From Hyperoplus lanceolatus (lineage: Eukaryota > Chordata > Actinopteri > Uranoscopiformes > Ammodytidae): 64,000 nucleotides of DNA. Both the position numbers and the translations under genes were made by a program. The DNA is taken from positions 16,372,001 through 16,436,000 of the forward strand of contig CM049405.1 of NCBI GenBank assembly GCA_026929865.2, read 5' to 3'. Positions 9,885 to 22,200 of the stretch are shown here, in pieces; the first letter of the stretch is position 1, and every line of letters begins with the position of its first letter. Under the pieces are notes generated by a model. It was not told the origin of the DNA and did no database searches. It was given only the letters and a program-made list of their open reading frames with translations.

Positions 9885-10222
9885 ATATATTACATATTTC
9901 ATCTTATCTAATTTTATCCTTCTGTTCTTATTGCACCGTGGGTCAGGGAAAAACGTAATTTCGATTCCTCTGTATGTCTGGCACAAATTGAAGAAATTGA
10001 CAATAAAACTGACTTTGACTTTTGACTTTGATGGATGTTTACTCTAAGGTTAATACATTAGTGAAAACAGAAACCCAAAAAACAAACTAATGGCTGTATG
10101 GTTTACACAAACAAAGACTGGGGCCAGCTTGTAGCAAGCATTCACTGTGTCCCACATTTTCACAGCAAAATCTCCCTCTCCAGACTGAACAAAATATTTA
10201 TGAGGCAGAACTGAGGCAATGT

Positions 10223-10328
10223 TAGCCTGGTTCTACCAGACCATCATACTTCATTTCATTTGTACAGAAGACTACTGAAGGGAAAATGAAATTTGAGCGG
10301 AAGTAGGTAGGCGGGCGGAGCCAGACTA
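10223..10328. mobile_element. foldback MITE, copy 2 (inverted relative to copy 1)
   Basis: This copy begins TAGCCTGG and ends CCAGACTA. Its interior is the reverse complement of the element at 885-982, sharing for example the CTACTGAAGGGAAAATGAAA block. Flanks AGGCAATGT (10214-10222) and AGCTAATGT (10329-10337) match at 7 of 9 positions and fit a decayed 9-bp duplication. Confidence 0.65.
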
Positions 10329-10337
10329 AGCTAATGT

Positions 10338-13300
10338 TTGTTTGAGAGTTCATTTGCAGGGGGTGTGTTAAACAGAACTCTCCAGTGGCTATTCAGAACA
10401 AAAAAATCTACGTAAGCTGATCTGGGTCTCCCTAGTGCACAGATAACACCAGGTCAACATGACGACTCCAAATTGTCCCTCAATGACTGATGTAGAATAA
10501 AGTACATTTCAGTCCTGCTGAATTCCATGCATGTCATGCATTAGTTCTGAATGAACAGAAGGTGATCTAGGCGTGAGCAAAACAGAAAAGTGAGAGCTAT
10601 TACATAACGTGTTGTTTTGCAACAGAGCCTCTTCTTCATCTGTATATATTGCATATGCAATTTATTTTCCTATATTTATATCTACATTATTCCTTGAATT
10701 TACTTGCACTCTAAATGTCTGTTGCCATTTTGAAGAGTGTCCGAGATCAAAGAAATTAATTGCCAACAAAACTGTCTGTGAAGAGTGATGAGGGACTCAG
10801 CGACAGACTCAGTGGTGTCCCGTATTATTACCGTCACACAGTCAAACCAAATGCTAAATCACTAGGCTGTGTGGTTATAATGTTCACGAGGACCGTGCAT
10901 CATTCAGTGCATCACTTAAGATTCAACATCAGACATTAAGAGTTTGTGTGTTTACATCTGCGGGTGAAATGGAGGAATATAAATGGACTACTTGCCATGG
11001 AATGAGTGGAAGCATATATGAGTTTAGAAAATAGATTAGTTATGAGCTAGGGGGGAGAAGGGGCATAGGAGTAAGGTGGGTAGGACAACTGACAGAAAGA
11101 TATAGAACAAGGCCATGAGAGATGGAGTAGATATGCCTAATTCACACTTTGTCCAATTGTTCAATTAATGATCAAATACTTGTACCAAGTTTTGACAGAT
11201 ATACTGTGTTCATTGCAAATCAGCAAATGGCAGCATACTATGCTGAACTGAGAAGGTAATTAGCGTTATCGCTGTGTGCATTTTAGAAGCTAGCATGGCA
11301 AGCTGACTCTTAGTCTTTTTGGTCTAATAGTTTTTCACAGAGCATTTTAGTCCAGCCTGGTTACCTGCATGCGTGGAGGAAGAGATGTGGCTGCTGCTCT
11401 CACCTGTGTTTAGAGGACTGCAGGCCTGCAGACCTTTGCAGAGCTATCATTCCAATCAGCCCCCATAATACTGGGTGTCACACTGAGAGTAAGTCATACA
11501 AATCTCCCCACACTCTCTGTCGTACTATATTGGGTTGTACTGGACTGGCAAAAAGGACAGTTAAACATGAAAGAGTCTATAGGCCTATGGGGAGGAACAT
11601 GACCTTCTTCAGGACATGAAACACGCACAAGAAACAAAACATGGAGGCAAAATAAATAGCCTATACTACCAGGAGAGACCCAATTTAGCATGATTTATTA
11701 TATAGCAAGAGAGTAAACTTGTATAGACAGCACAACACAAAGACAGCCATTCATTAAGACATACAATTTCTTTCTCCGAGCCTCTGGGTTGTCTGTTTTG
11801 GCGGTCCGACTTCTAAAAAGAGCTATTACACTCTCCTCTGTACGCCACAAAAATGTTTTGATTCATGGGCCCCAGGACATCTATAGACAGGTCTTTTAAA
11901 GTGTTTTCCCAATAACAACGTTTTAGAGCGAATAGATTGTCAGATTTAATTAGCTGCAGCCTACGAAAACTGGAGTATTGAGGAGAGCCAGCATGCGCCG
12001 ATGAAAATGCATAACCTTTTGCCTTTCATTTGACACAACACTTTTTGAATATTGTTGGTCAAAATCACAAAGCACACTATAGCAGAACTTTAGAGATAAC
12101 AATGCTGTATGCCCTGCATTTTAACATGTCCCTGACAGTATGTCTACACCTCACTGTTTTAATACAAACACCACTGCAGCGTTTGTATTTGGTGTTTTGT
12201 AATGTGTGGGTGAAATTATGAAGCTTGGATTCCTCCTTTTGTTTCACTCCTCCACTCAGACCTTTCATTTTACGAGCCTTTGTGTGTATTTCTCTCTCTT
12301 CACAATAACAAATAATTGAATGATATATGAAGCACTGTTGACAGCACTAATGGAGCAGAGGTGTGTGAAAAATGATATGAAAATAGAAGCAAAGTGAGCG
12401 GTAAAGTCTTAACTCTCCCTTCCCCAGCATTATGTTGCTGAAAATCACATTTGTAAGCTTATGCCTAAGATTTCATCGACCTTGAAAAACAATGAGAGAT
12501 TGACCGTGCGCACATTTTCAAAACCATTTAAAATTGTTTTTCACAACATTAAATTGATCCACTCTATATTTCATGAGCGGTTTTTATTTTCTGCTATTCA
12601 AATCGGAGGAAAAGCAATGTTGAAAAGCCAATTTTTCAACTATCGCACACATCCCCTGAACAAGAGTAAGCCTGCAAAGCTTTTTCATCAGCCTTTATCT
12701 ATAAACCTGCATTTCAGAAAGACTGTTGTGTGGGTTACTGTTGGATCGGTTGTTCCGGAAACACAGATGATTTGAGTATATGAACTGAGAAAACCCACTT
12801 CTTTAAATGAAGTGGCATCGCTTTCATCTACAGCCCTGGTAGATAACTCATGTATTAGTACCTATATGTGGTGACATATATATCATTATTTATTTTACTG
12901 TGCAGGGCCTACTGTTTTACTAAGTCTAGTTCCCTAAGTTGCTATGGTGACCCAAAGTGTAGTAAAGCAGTAATTGGAAAAATGGCATTATGAAATGTAA
13001 ACTTGTAAGGAGTTTGGACAAAAGATATATTGCGATTAAAAGGCTGATGGAATTAAATACAAATTATCCACTTTGTGTTTTTATTTTTTATAATGTCTTA
13101 TTCTGTTATTCAAGATCCCTAACAGACAAGTTATCATAGGCATACATTTTAAATTGCTACAATGAGAATTTTACATGTGTCTGATGTGGTTTTTATTTTT
13201 GAACAACACACTTACTCAAGTGTAATTTTCTTGAAATCACATTAATTTTTAATCTCCCTCAATTAAAAGTCAAGAATATATGAGTTTGCAAGTTTTTTTC

Positions 13301-16163
13301 TTTTAAAGAACTACCAGATGCTAAATGTCTCCTAATTCACTGAAAAGATTATGCTCAATGTATGGCCACTGGAGGGTTCCAAATCACACTTGTTTAAGTT
13401 TCATATTGAACTATGATTGGCTCACAAACTAGTTTTGATGTCACAACGCGATCACTCGTAGGTACATGTCTTGAACTGAGATTTAAGATGAAACTTTTCC
13501 CTTCAGCAGATGAGTGTGAAAACACTCATCTGGTGACAAAGTGTGGACACATCAATCTGCACTGAAGCTCAAAAATTAAAGTGAAGCAAAAATCAGCAAA
13601 ACAATTTTTTTAGAAAAGAGGGACTTTGGGTCTCCGTTCTCCTACTTTTGTCTTGACTTACATGTAGCCTTGTAATATCAAAGTGATTCTTGAAATAACA
13701 AAACAAGTAAAAGTTTAAAAAAAAAAGAGTAAAAGTATAATTTTCTGATCAAAGGGTAACATCACGTATATCCAGTCTCATCACTGTATCAGTCTCATCT
13801 GATATGATTTCATAACAGATTAACAAAAGCATCCAGTTCTCTATTTTCCCTCTTTATTGCTCCCTGACTGGAACATTAGGCCTATATTGTCATTTACATA
13901 TTTTACGCTTAGGGCTAGGTAATTGAATAAGTGAAACTACGTTAAGCTGAACGAAAAACTTTTGATAGATTGAACATAAAGACAGAAACATAAAGCTGGC
14001 ATCACAGTTCCTTTACTCTGCCGTGAGAGCTGATTTCCCTTGAGTATGTGCATGGCTTGGAGAAAATAAAAATCAGCTAATAAATGGTGATTCTCTTAAT
14101 TACAGATTTTTCCTGAGTGGAGCACTGTGTTCTACATACAGCAATTCTAGTTGGATGCAGAATTGTTATTTATATGTTCACGACATTAAGGAAGTGAAGG
14201 AACTATTCTACTCAGCGGGATGTTGTTGAGCCGTTCAGGTTTCGTTATCATATGGACCTTACTTTACTACGTTTTAAATCAAAAGGGAACGGCAGTAGTG
14301 CCAGAGCAGTGCATGGCTAATTTTAATTATTGTCTTGATGAATTGGCACAGCAGGGCATGCGAGCTGTAGTGTGTGGTGTGCATGGGGCTTAAGCAATTT
14401 ACAACATCTAACGAGTTTCTTTTTATGGCCTTTGCAAGAACCAAAAACGCAAGAGCAAAAATGTAAGAAGTGGATTGAACAGTGTTCTTGCTTGCTTAAA
14501 CGTAAAACGTAAAACTTAAAACGTAACTGTAACTAGCTTATTACATGAAATTACTATAACTCCACATTGTAAAACAATAACAATGTCATATCTACTCTTA
14601 ACATGTGTTTTTACATGAATCATCAACTGTTGAGGATGCTGAGTTACTGCCTCGACCTGCAGCTTCAACGTTTTTAGGACAATATCAACTATTCAGTCAT
14701 CCGCTGTGTTTCAATTGTCGTTCAACATGCCCTCGTTCACTTGTCCTCGGTGGAATCCCAAATAAATCAAGAGCTGTGTCTGAAACAATAAGACTCATTC
14801 CCAGGTTCCACATGAAGATGACAGGCGGTCCCTGTCGGAGGAGTTATAACGGGGACAGGGGAACTAGAGGAGGGATAAAGAGCACAGTCAAATATCCTGA
14901 ATTAATGGTTACATCGGGGACTGCTTGCAGCGTTCGGCCATCAGGTGTTGACGGAAAACACTAGCGATGATGCAGGGTGAATTGGAGGCTTTCAAAGGCT
15001 TTCAGACGGGAATCTGGCGTCCTGCTCATCCCAGCAGGACGCCAGCTTCCCGTTTGAGTGCAGCATTCTTTATCCCTGAACAGATGCTGCCCAGTGTCCA
15101 CTATTCTTTGTTCCATTCTCCAAATGGACGTGAATAGAAATGCTCGCCTTGATGCCTGTAAAGTAAAATGAGGTATTTACACAAGAAAACTAAAGCTCTG
15201 TCCAAGTTTTTAAATCAACTACATCCTCCATATTTTGATGAGCTACTAACCATGGTGACTTACAGGGAACAACACGTCTTAATATTGCTATTTACATTCA
15301 TGGCTGAGTGAGTTTGAACCCAGTAATGTATCTCAGGGATGTGTTATTGTTACACCCAGCTGGCTCAGTGGGTTCTAAATGCCACAGGACTGAATAGAGG
15401 CAATGAGAAAATGTTGAAAAATTAACTACAATGAAACCTTTCTCTTCATTATCAGCGTTAAAGTGTAACCTTCTGCCCTGTGACAAAATGAGCGAGTTAC
15501 CAATAACCAATACATTGCTCAATTTAAGACAGACAGTCTGAAGGGAATGAAAATGGATAATACAGTGTATTGCACATTGCTGATTCTAGAGGAACACCAT
15601 ATATATTAACAACACAATGAATGAACATGCTTCAATTTGGAATGCCTCATGACACTAGTACATCAACAGGGTCCACTGCCCTGCATCAATCAGATTAAGC
15701 GCTCTGTGGACTAACATCTTATTCCCTGTCACTGTACTACTGAAAACAGCAAGTGGATAATGTATCTCCTCTCAGGCTGCTGATCAGTAGCCACGTAGTA
15801 AAGACTAATGAGCACAAAAAAAGTGAATTCAGCATATACTGTAGATATAATATGAATGCTGATCTGATTGTATTAATAATTACTAGAAAGTTGGTAGAAC
15901 TTTTCTTGTAGAAACACGTACGTCTTAAGACATGAATCGTGTAGTTTACCATTAAAAAAGACTGATTCATTAATGAACAAATAAGTGTATGTGGGTAAGG
16001 AGAGGAAAGAACAAAAAAGCTGATCAATTCCTTGAGGATCAGATGTTATTAAGTGAGGCACATGTTATTTCATTTGCACCATGCAACTGAAATCTGCGTG
16101 AATTTTACTTTCACAACTACATATCACCGCTATGCCTGATAAAGTTTGATGCACAGTTTCTTA
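10338..16163. other. non-coding, nothing recognised except one hairpin
   Basis: A long AT-rich stretch, probably b3galt1 intron. The longest open frames (12461-12775 and 14605-14964, plus strand) show no domain, no splice context and no family resemblance, so I do not call them genes. The only striking structure is the 21-bp inverted repeat at 15006-15053. Confidence 0.5.
15006..15053. repeat. near-perfect 21-bp hairpin with 6-base loop
   Basis: The left arm at 15006-15026 begins ACGGGAATCTGGCG and the right arm at 15033-15053 is its inverse with one mismatch. The loop is CATCCC. The stem is GC-rich in an AT-rich surrounding. It could be a very small foldback element, a cruciform or an RNA hairpin. 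No transcript evidence is available. Confidence 0.75.
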
Positions 16164-16165
16164 TA

Positions 16166-16445
16166 CACTCAACAAAAATATAAACGCAACACATTTGTTT
16201 TTGCTCCCATTTTTCATGAGATGGACTTAAAGATCTAAAATTCATTCCAGATACACAATTGTACCATTTCTCTCAAACATTGTTCACAAATCTGTCTAAA
16301 TGTGTGATAGTGAGCACTTCTGCTTTGCTGAGATAATCCATCCCACCTCACAGGTGTGCCATATCAAGATGCTGATCTGACATCATGATTAGTGCACAGG
16401 TGTGCCTTAGACTGTCCACAATAAAAGGCCACTCTGAAATGTGCA
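16166..16445 (+). repeat. left terminal inverted repeat
   Basis: The left 280-bp arm of the Tc1-type element. It runs from CACTCAAC to TGAAATGTGCA and pairs with the right arm with only scattered differences. Confidence 0.88.
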
Positions 16446-16484
16446 TTTTTTTGCTTTATTGGGGGTCTGGGGACTCAGAACCAG

Positions 16485-16748
16485 TCAGTATCTGGTGTGA
16501 CCACCATTTGCCTCATGCAGTGCAACACATCTTCTTCGCATAGAGTTTATCAGATTGTCAATTGTGGCCTGTGGAATGTTGGTCCATTCCTCTTCAATGG
16601 CTGTGCGAAGTTGCTGGAGACGGCTTATGGTGGAGAAATGAACATTCAATGCACGAGCAACAGATCTGGTTGACATTCCTGCTGTAAGCATGCCAATTGC
16701 ACGCTCCCTCAATGCTTGTGGCATCTGTGGCATTTTGCTGTGAGACAA
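16485..16748 (-). pseudogene. truncated Tc1-like transposase: HTH joined to C-terminal tail
   Basis: An 87-residue frame. Residues 10-46 (QALRERAIGMLTAGMSTRSV, then ARALNVHFSTISRLQ) form a Tc1-type helix-turn-helix of the kind that binds the terminal repeats. Residues 48-87 (IEEEWTNIPQATIDNLINSM, then RRRCVALHEANGGHTRY) are the C-terminal tail normally found after the DDE catalytic core. The core is missing, so this is an in-frame internal deletion of a protein normally about 340 residues long. It cannot catalyse transposition. A DNA-binding-only product could in principle compete for the repeats, but expression is not shown. Confidence 0.85.
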
Positions 16749-16751
16749 AAC

Positions 16752-17031
16752 TGCACATTTCAGGGTGGCCTTTTATTGTGGACAGTCTAAGGCACAACTG
16801 TGCACTAATCATGATGTCAGATCAGCATCTTGATGTGGCACACCTGTGAGGTGGGATGGATTATCTCAGCAAAGCAGAAGTGCTCACTATCACACTTTTA
16901 GACAGATTTGTGAACAATGTTTGAGAGAAATGGTACAATTGTGTATCTGGAATGAATTTTAGATCTTTAAGTCCATCTCATGAAAAATGGGAGCAAAAAC
17001 AAAAGTGTTGCGTTTATATTTTTGTTGAGTG
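16752..17031 (-). repeat. right terminal inverted repeat
   Basis: The right 280-bp arm of the Tc1-type element, inverse of 16166-16445, ending GTTGAGTG next to the target TA. Confidence 0.88.
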
Positions 17032-17033
17032 TA

Positions 17034-17845
17034 ATTATCCATGAGCTCCGAAGTCATACAGAAAAAACACAGACATTTTTATATAGGTGTGATTTTCTAT
17101 TTGAAGTTACCTGTTGTGGCCATTTTATGTGTGGACCTTGAGGCGTATTTCTTTTAGTTGGTCCGACAAGTGATTCCTTGCAGAATAAACACTACTCTAC
17201 AGGAGGAGTTGACAATTGATAATCAAAAAACTACAATGTCTCTAGCATAAACAGCCTTTACGTTGCTTGAAAAATGTTAAGTGAAATCATTTCTCATTGG
17301 GTGCCTTTTCTAGATGCGTGTAGCACATTTATTTGTACCATTATTCTTGTACTATTGTTATTATTGCTATTATTGTTCAAACACTGATATGAGCAAATTA
17401 TTTATGATCACAAATTTTAGGTAGTGAAGCATTACCTTTGTTGAACTTTGAACAAAAATCCTCCCTTTGAGACACTGTGGAATACACAAGTGACTCCCAA
17501 CTGAAGAACTTACTGTCAGTGGCTCTACTGTGTCACATTTTATCCTGCATGCTCTCGATGGAGTCCTGTCCTTCTGTATCTGTATCTCATCCCAAGAAAT
17601 GCGATGTGATGGACCCTCAACACTGAGGCAAGGAACTAAATTAAACAGGATGTGACATTGCAAAAAACCTCTGATTCCTCTCAAAATCAGTGACTGTCTT
17701 CAGTCTATAGAAAACAGACATGACTATGATAATGCAATGTTATCGTTTAATATATACTCCCAGGACTCTACATGCTTTTTTTGTAATAGACATTGAAATG
17801 TGCAGTGTCATCATCATTATCATCTTCAGCCTCTTATCTGGAGTG
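17034..17845. other. non-coding, nothing recognised
   Basis: AT-rich sequence between the Tc1-type element and the LINE fragment. The open frame at 17370-17684 (minus) has no recognisable domain. Confidence 0.5.
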
Positions 17846-18455
17846 CAGTTTCGGGGGCAGCAGCTCAAGCTGGGTTCCCTAAACCTCTCTTTCCTGGGCC
17901 ACATTAACCTGCTCTGCCTGGGGGATCCTTATGTGTTCCCAGGCCATCTTGAAGATATAATCTCTACATAGTCCTGGGTCTTCCCAGAGCCCTTTTCCCA
18001 GCTGGACGTTTCTGAAACACCTTCCTAGGTACGCGCCTAAGGGGCATACTTACCAGATGCCCGAACCACCTCAACTGGCTCCTTTCGATGCAAAGGAGTG
18101 GCGGCTCTGCCCCGAGTTCCTCACAAATTACTGAGCTTCTCACCCTATTGCTAAGGGAGACGCCAGCAAACCTCCTTAGAAAACAGATTTCAGCTGCTTA
18201 TACCCGCTATTTCGTTCTTTCGGTCATTATCCACAGGTGAATTTGGAAACGCACATCGACCGGTATATTGAAAGCTTTGCCTTCCGACTCAGCTCTCTTT
18301 TCGTCACGTTGGTGCAGTACAGCGAGTGTAAAACCGGACTCGCTACCGGACTCGATTCTCTGGCCATTCTCACGCTCCATTGTTACCCCATTGTTATCCC
18401 TTACTCGCAAACAAGACCCCGAGGTACTTGAACTCCTACACTTGGGGTTAGGACT
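17846..18455 (-). mobile_element. LINE reverse-transcriptase C-terminal fragment, antisense
   Basis: The minus strand carries a decayed piece of a common teleost LINE ORF: KCRSSSTSGSCLRVRDNNGV, then ESEGKAFNIP, then LWIMTERTK. It matches, with decay, the family pattern of an invariant EIDRRIGAASAVMR block and a HELWVMTERT block. Plus-strand landmarks are AGATGCCCGAACCACCTCAA and CAAGACCCCGAGGTACTTGA. Both ends are truncated, and the Gypsy chromovirus begins a few bases beyond it. The exact LINE family is not settled (Rex or RTE-like). Confidence 0.7.
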
Positions 18456-18460
18456 CATTT

Positions 18461-18756
18461 TGTTGTGATAGCTTGAAGTTGGACCCAAAAGCAGAACAGA
18501 TACCAGGTAGTCAGTTTAGAACAATGTTTATTAGGCAGGCAGGCAGGCAGGAAACTGGACGGCTGAATGGCGTGGCGATCAGAGGCAAGTGGATATCCGG
18601 AAACCCGCAGGCAGACGAGCAGGAAAAGTGAACAGCGGAGGCAACTGGCACGGAAGGAAAACAAGGAGCGGAGTTAAAACTCACTCCAACTGGAGACATG
18701 AAGAAAACAATAGCAAAAGATATTCCTGATCTCGGGTAAGTTACCGCTCTGGTAAG
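18461..18756 (-). repeat. chromovirus LTR, interrupted copy, first part
   Basis: The outer portion of the 3' LTR (element sense). It matches 28694-28916 apart from length differences and stops at the nested insertion, next to the TAAG copy of its 4-bp target site. Confidence 0.88.
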
Positions 18757-19050
18757 TGTTACAACCTGGCTCAACGGTTGTCACAATAAAGGGGAGGCCA
18801 CACATAGTCTAAATAAACATAAAAGGTTTAATAAAGAATAAGGTGAACAAACAAATAGAACGGAAACCAAAGTGCAGGCTGCAGGCCAGGGAAGGGGTAA
18901 TCAATCAGTCAGGCTGCTGCTTTATAGCCTGCTGATTGAACATGCTCAGGTGAGCTGATCACACCAGGTGCGGTAGCTCCGCCCACCAGCTCCCTGCAAG
19001 ACAGAGCACACACAGTAACAACACCCCAAGGCAACCCTGTGGCCGTCACA
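18757..19050 (-). repeat. Gmr1-like element LTR, left copy (3' in element sense)
   Basis: A 294-bp LTR bounded by TG and CA. The neighbouring sequence 19051-19062, read on the minus strand, is TATGGGGGGGAG, the polypurine tract. Confidence 0.92.
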
Positions 19051-19220
19051 CTCCCCCCCATAAACAAGAGGTCTACCCCGTAAATTAATAAAGGACCTAA
19101 CTCCATCCTCTCGCCCGTCTCCGCAATTCCATCCCCAGCCACCTTTGCCTGTGGAACAGTTTAAGAGGAAGAGAACAGACTGTAGAGGATAAAAGAGATA
19201 AAGCTATTAGGTGCAAGAAG

Positions 19221-22200
19221 TTACAAAGGCGAACGTGACAAAGCATCCGCCATGATGTTAAGAGTGCCCTTAATATGACGGATATCTAAGTTGTACGGTT
19301 GCAACAACAGAGCCCATCTAATTAGCCTCTGGTTGGGGTTCTGCAGAGAGTTCAAGAATGTTAGCGGGTTATGATCTGTTAGTACAACAATTGGCATTCC
19401 AGAATCCAGATACACATTGAAATGTTGCAGCGCCAAAACCAATGCCAAAGCTTCTTTTTCAATGACTGAGTAGTTCAGTTGGTAAGTATTAAACTTCTTA
19501 GAATAGAAGCTAACAGGATGTTCGATACCTTTGCCATCAGCCTGGAGGAGTACGGCACCAGCTCCCACCTGGCTGGCATCAACATGCAGTATGAATGGCT
19601 GATCGAGTCGGGGAGCTAGAAGGACTGGAGCAGAGCATAGCAAAGTTTTAACATCAGTGAAGGCTTTCTGACATGAGGTGGACCAGATGTATTTGGACTT
19701 CTCTTCAGCAAGTCAGTCAGAGAGGCCACCACGGTTGAGAAGTTACGGCAAAAACAGCGGTAATAGCCAACCAACCCTAGAAACCTCATTAGTTCTTTTT
19801 TCATCGTGGGAACCGGAAACTCCTCAACCGCAGATACCTTTGCATGCACTGGATGCACATGGCCTTGGCCCACCACTTTACCCAAATATGTTACCGTAGC
19901 TTTTGCAAACTCACATTTAGCCAAGTTTACTGTCAAATTTGCATCAGCAAGTCTTTCAAATAAAGCCCGAATGCGGCTCAGTTGATCCTCCCAGGTGTTA
20001 CTATAAATCACGACATCGTCCAAATATACCGCACAACCTTCAAGTCGGTTGACAACCATATTCATTAACCGTTGAAATGTAGCTGGTGCGTTGCGCAAAC
20101 CAAAACCCATAACAGTATACGCGAATGAGCCAGACGGTGTAATAAAGGCAGAAATTTCTTGAGCTCTTGGAGTTAATGGAACCTGCCAGTAACCTTTTAA
20201 CAAATCAAATTTGCTCACAAACTTCGCTGCACCAACCTGGTCAATACAATCCTCAATCCGAGGAAGTGGAAAGGAATCCGATTTGGTCACTGTATTAACT
20301 TTACGATAATCTGTGCAACATCGAGGTGATTTCTCAACTAACAAGCATGGAGATGCCCAACTGGAAGTGGATGGTACTGCAATTTGATTATCCAACATGT
20401 AGGTTACCTCACGGTCGAGTATTTTCCTCTTCTCTTCAGAGACTCTGTAAAACCTCTGCCGGATGGGCTTGGCGTCGCCAACGTCAATATCATGCTCTAT
20501 CAGATTGGTCTTAGACGGCGTGTCTCCAAATAAACCTGGATAGCTTGCAATCAGTTCCGCTAACTCAGTTTGCTGCTCAACAGACAAATGAGACAACAAG
20601 CCATCCATATTCTTTAGACATTCAGAGTTCTTCAGACGACCATGCAGTACAGAATCATCTGGCACTGCCACATCTTCCCCCCCACCAAAAACTGACTGCA
20701 ACACTATACCAGCAGACAAAACTGGGCGCACTTCAGAAGGAGTGTGTGAAACCTCAGATTCATTCTGGGGACATTCCCGACCATAGTATGGTTTCAGCAG
20801 ATTTATGTGACAAAGTTGGTTTCTTTTCCTACGATCTGGAGTGGAAATTAAATAGTTAAGCTCAGAGAGCTGACGTTCTACAGTATATGGGCCCATAAAT
20901 TTAGCTTGGAATGGTGACCCCACAATTGGTAGCAAAGCCAACACTTGGTCACCCTCAATAAACTGTCGTCTCTCAGACCGTCGATCATACAAATGCTTCA
21001 TCCTCCCCTGTGATTTTTCCAAGTTTTGTTTTGCCAAATGGCCAGCCATATAAAGCCGGTGTCTGAACCCGTTTACATACTCTCTCAAATTGGACGGAGG
21101 TTCCTCTGTGTACCACTCATCTCGAAGCACTGCCAAAGGACCACGTACTCTGTGACCAAAGACTAAATCATTTGGACTGAACCCAGTACTTTCCTGCAAA
21201 ATGTGACAGTATGTTTTCTTAACCCCCAGATGCCCAGTCTGGTCATGCGAACACTGCATCACTTTATTTCGATACTTCATTGGTACTACAACTTGGTAAA
21301 CTGGATCACCAACACAATCCAAACCCTGTGGGACCCACTTACGGACCAATACCTCATTCTGCAGGAAGTACCCACTAGCTGCACTCTGAGCATCAACGCT
21401 AGGCCGCACTTGATCAAACAGTTCTCTCAACGAGGCATCCGCTTGTTGCTCAGTGATAAGTTCCTGTTGGGAGATAGACAGAGAATCAGGCACATGGAAA
21501 TCCCTCACACAATCCAATTCTTCATGGTCCAATGCAAAATCTTGCGTTGCTGAGTCTTTTGCTGCCATTGCTCGTGTCACAGCACAAGCGGTAAAGACCT
21601 CAGGGCATTCAATTTTACCATCAGTTGTGTTATCCAGCAACGGTGTATATGCATCAGGTGGGGCACCATCAACCCAGCCATGATTGCCAGCTAAATCATT
21701 CCCAAGAATAACATGAACTCCAATGATTGGCAAAGCAGGACGAACCCCGAGGTGGACATCACCATTTACAAGGCCACAAGCTAAACTGATTTTGTGCAAA
21801 GGAACACTCAGAGTTTTTAAACCCATTCCCTGCACTAGCAGACAGACACCTGTGTCACTATCCTGAGAAAAATTCAGAACAGAAGATAATATGAACGAGT
21901 CCTTTGCTCCTGTATCTCGTAGAATTTTTACCGGCACTTTATTTTGACTACCAGACACAGATACAAATCCATCAGAGACAAATGCTCCAAAGCCAGAGAA
22001 ATTCCCATCAACAGTTTTACCTTCACCTAAAACTGTCTTAGAAACAACTGGAAGGTTCCTAACTGGAACACTTAGGGCAGCTGGTTTAGTAAACGTAATG
22101 CCTCCTCTGGTAAACCTGCTCTTCAGATAAGTGCAATCCGCTTTCCAGTGTCCTCTCTCATGGCAGTAATTACAAACTTCATCAAAGCCACCTGGACGTG

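Larger units (their letters stand above)
8800..10028 (+). mobile_element. LINE 3' tail, split by a later insertion
   Basis: The segment 9905-10028 ends in the pattern typical of a teleost LINE 3' UTR: TTGCACCGTGGGTCAGGG, then TCTGTATGTCTGGCACAA, then GACAATAAAACTGACTTTG with a short TTGACTT repeat. The part at about 8800-8915 (TTGCACATACTG, then TTTACTTACCTTTGCA) looks like the upstream part of the same tail. The two are separated by the inverted-repeat element at 8920-9884. No coding part remains. The left edge is approximate. Confidence 0.55.
16166..17031 (-). mobile_element. Tc1/mariner deletion derivative with 280-bp inverted repeats
   Basis: The element starts CACTCAACAAAAATATAAAC and ends with the inverse. 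It is flanked by TA on both sides (16164-16165 and 17032-17033), the Tc1/mariner target. The terminal inverted repeats are about 280 bp each, at 16166-16445 and 16752-17031, and nearly identical. The 306-bp centre keeps only the two ends of a Tc1-like transposase gene on the minus strand (16485-16748). It cannot move by itself. The close match between the arms suggests a fairly recent insertion. Confidence 0.9.

Noticed and set aside
12461-12775. 104-codon plus-strand frame
   Set aside because: AT-rich composition, no domain and no splice context; it could be a conserved non-coding block, but that cannot be tested here.
14605-14964. 119-codon plus-strand frame
   Set aside because: No recognisable motif or family; the length is possible by chance in 64 kb.
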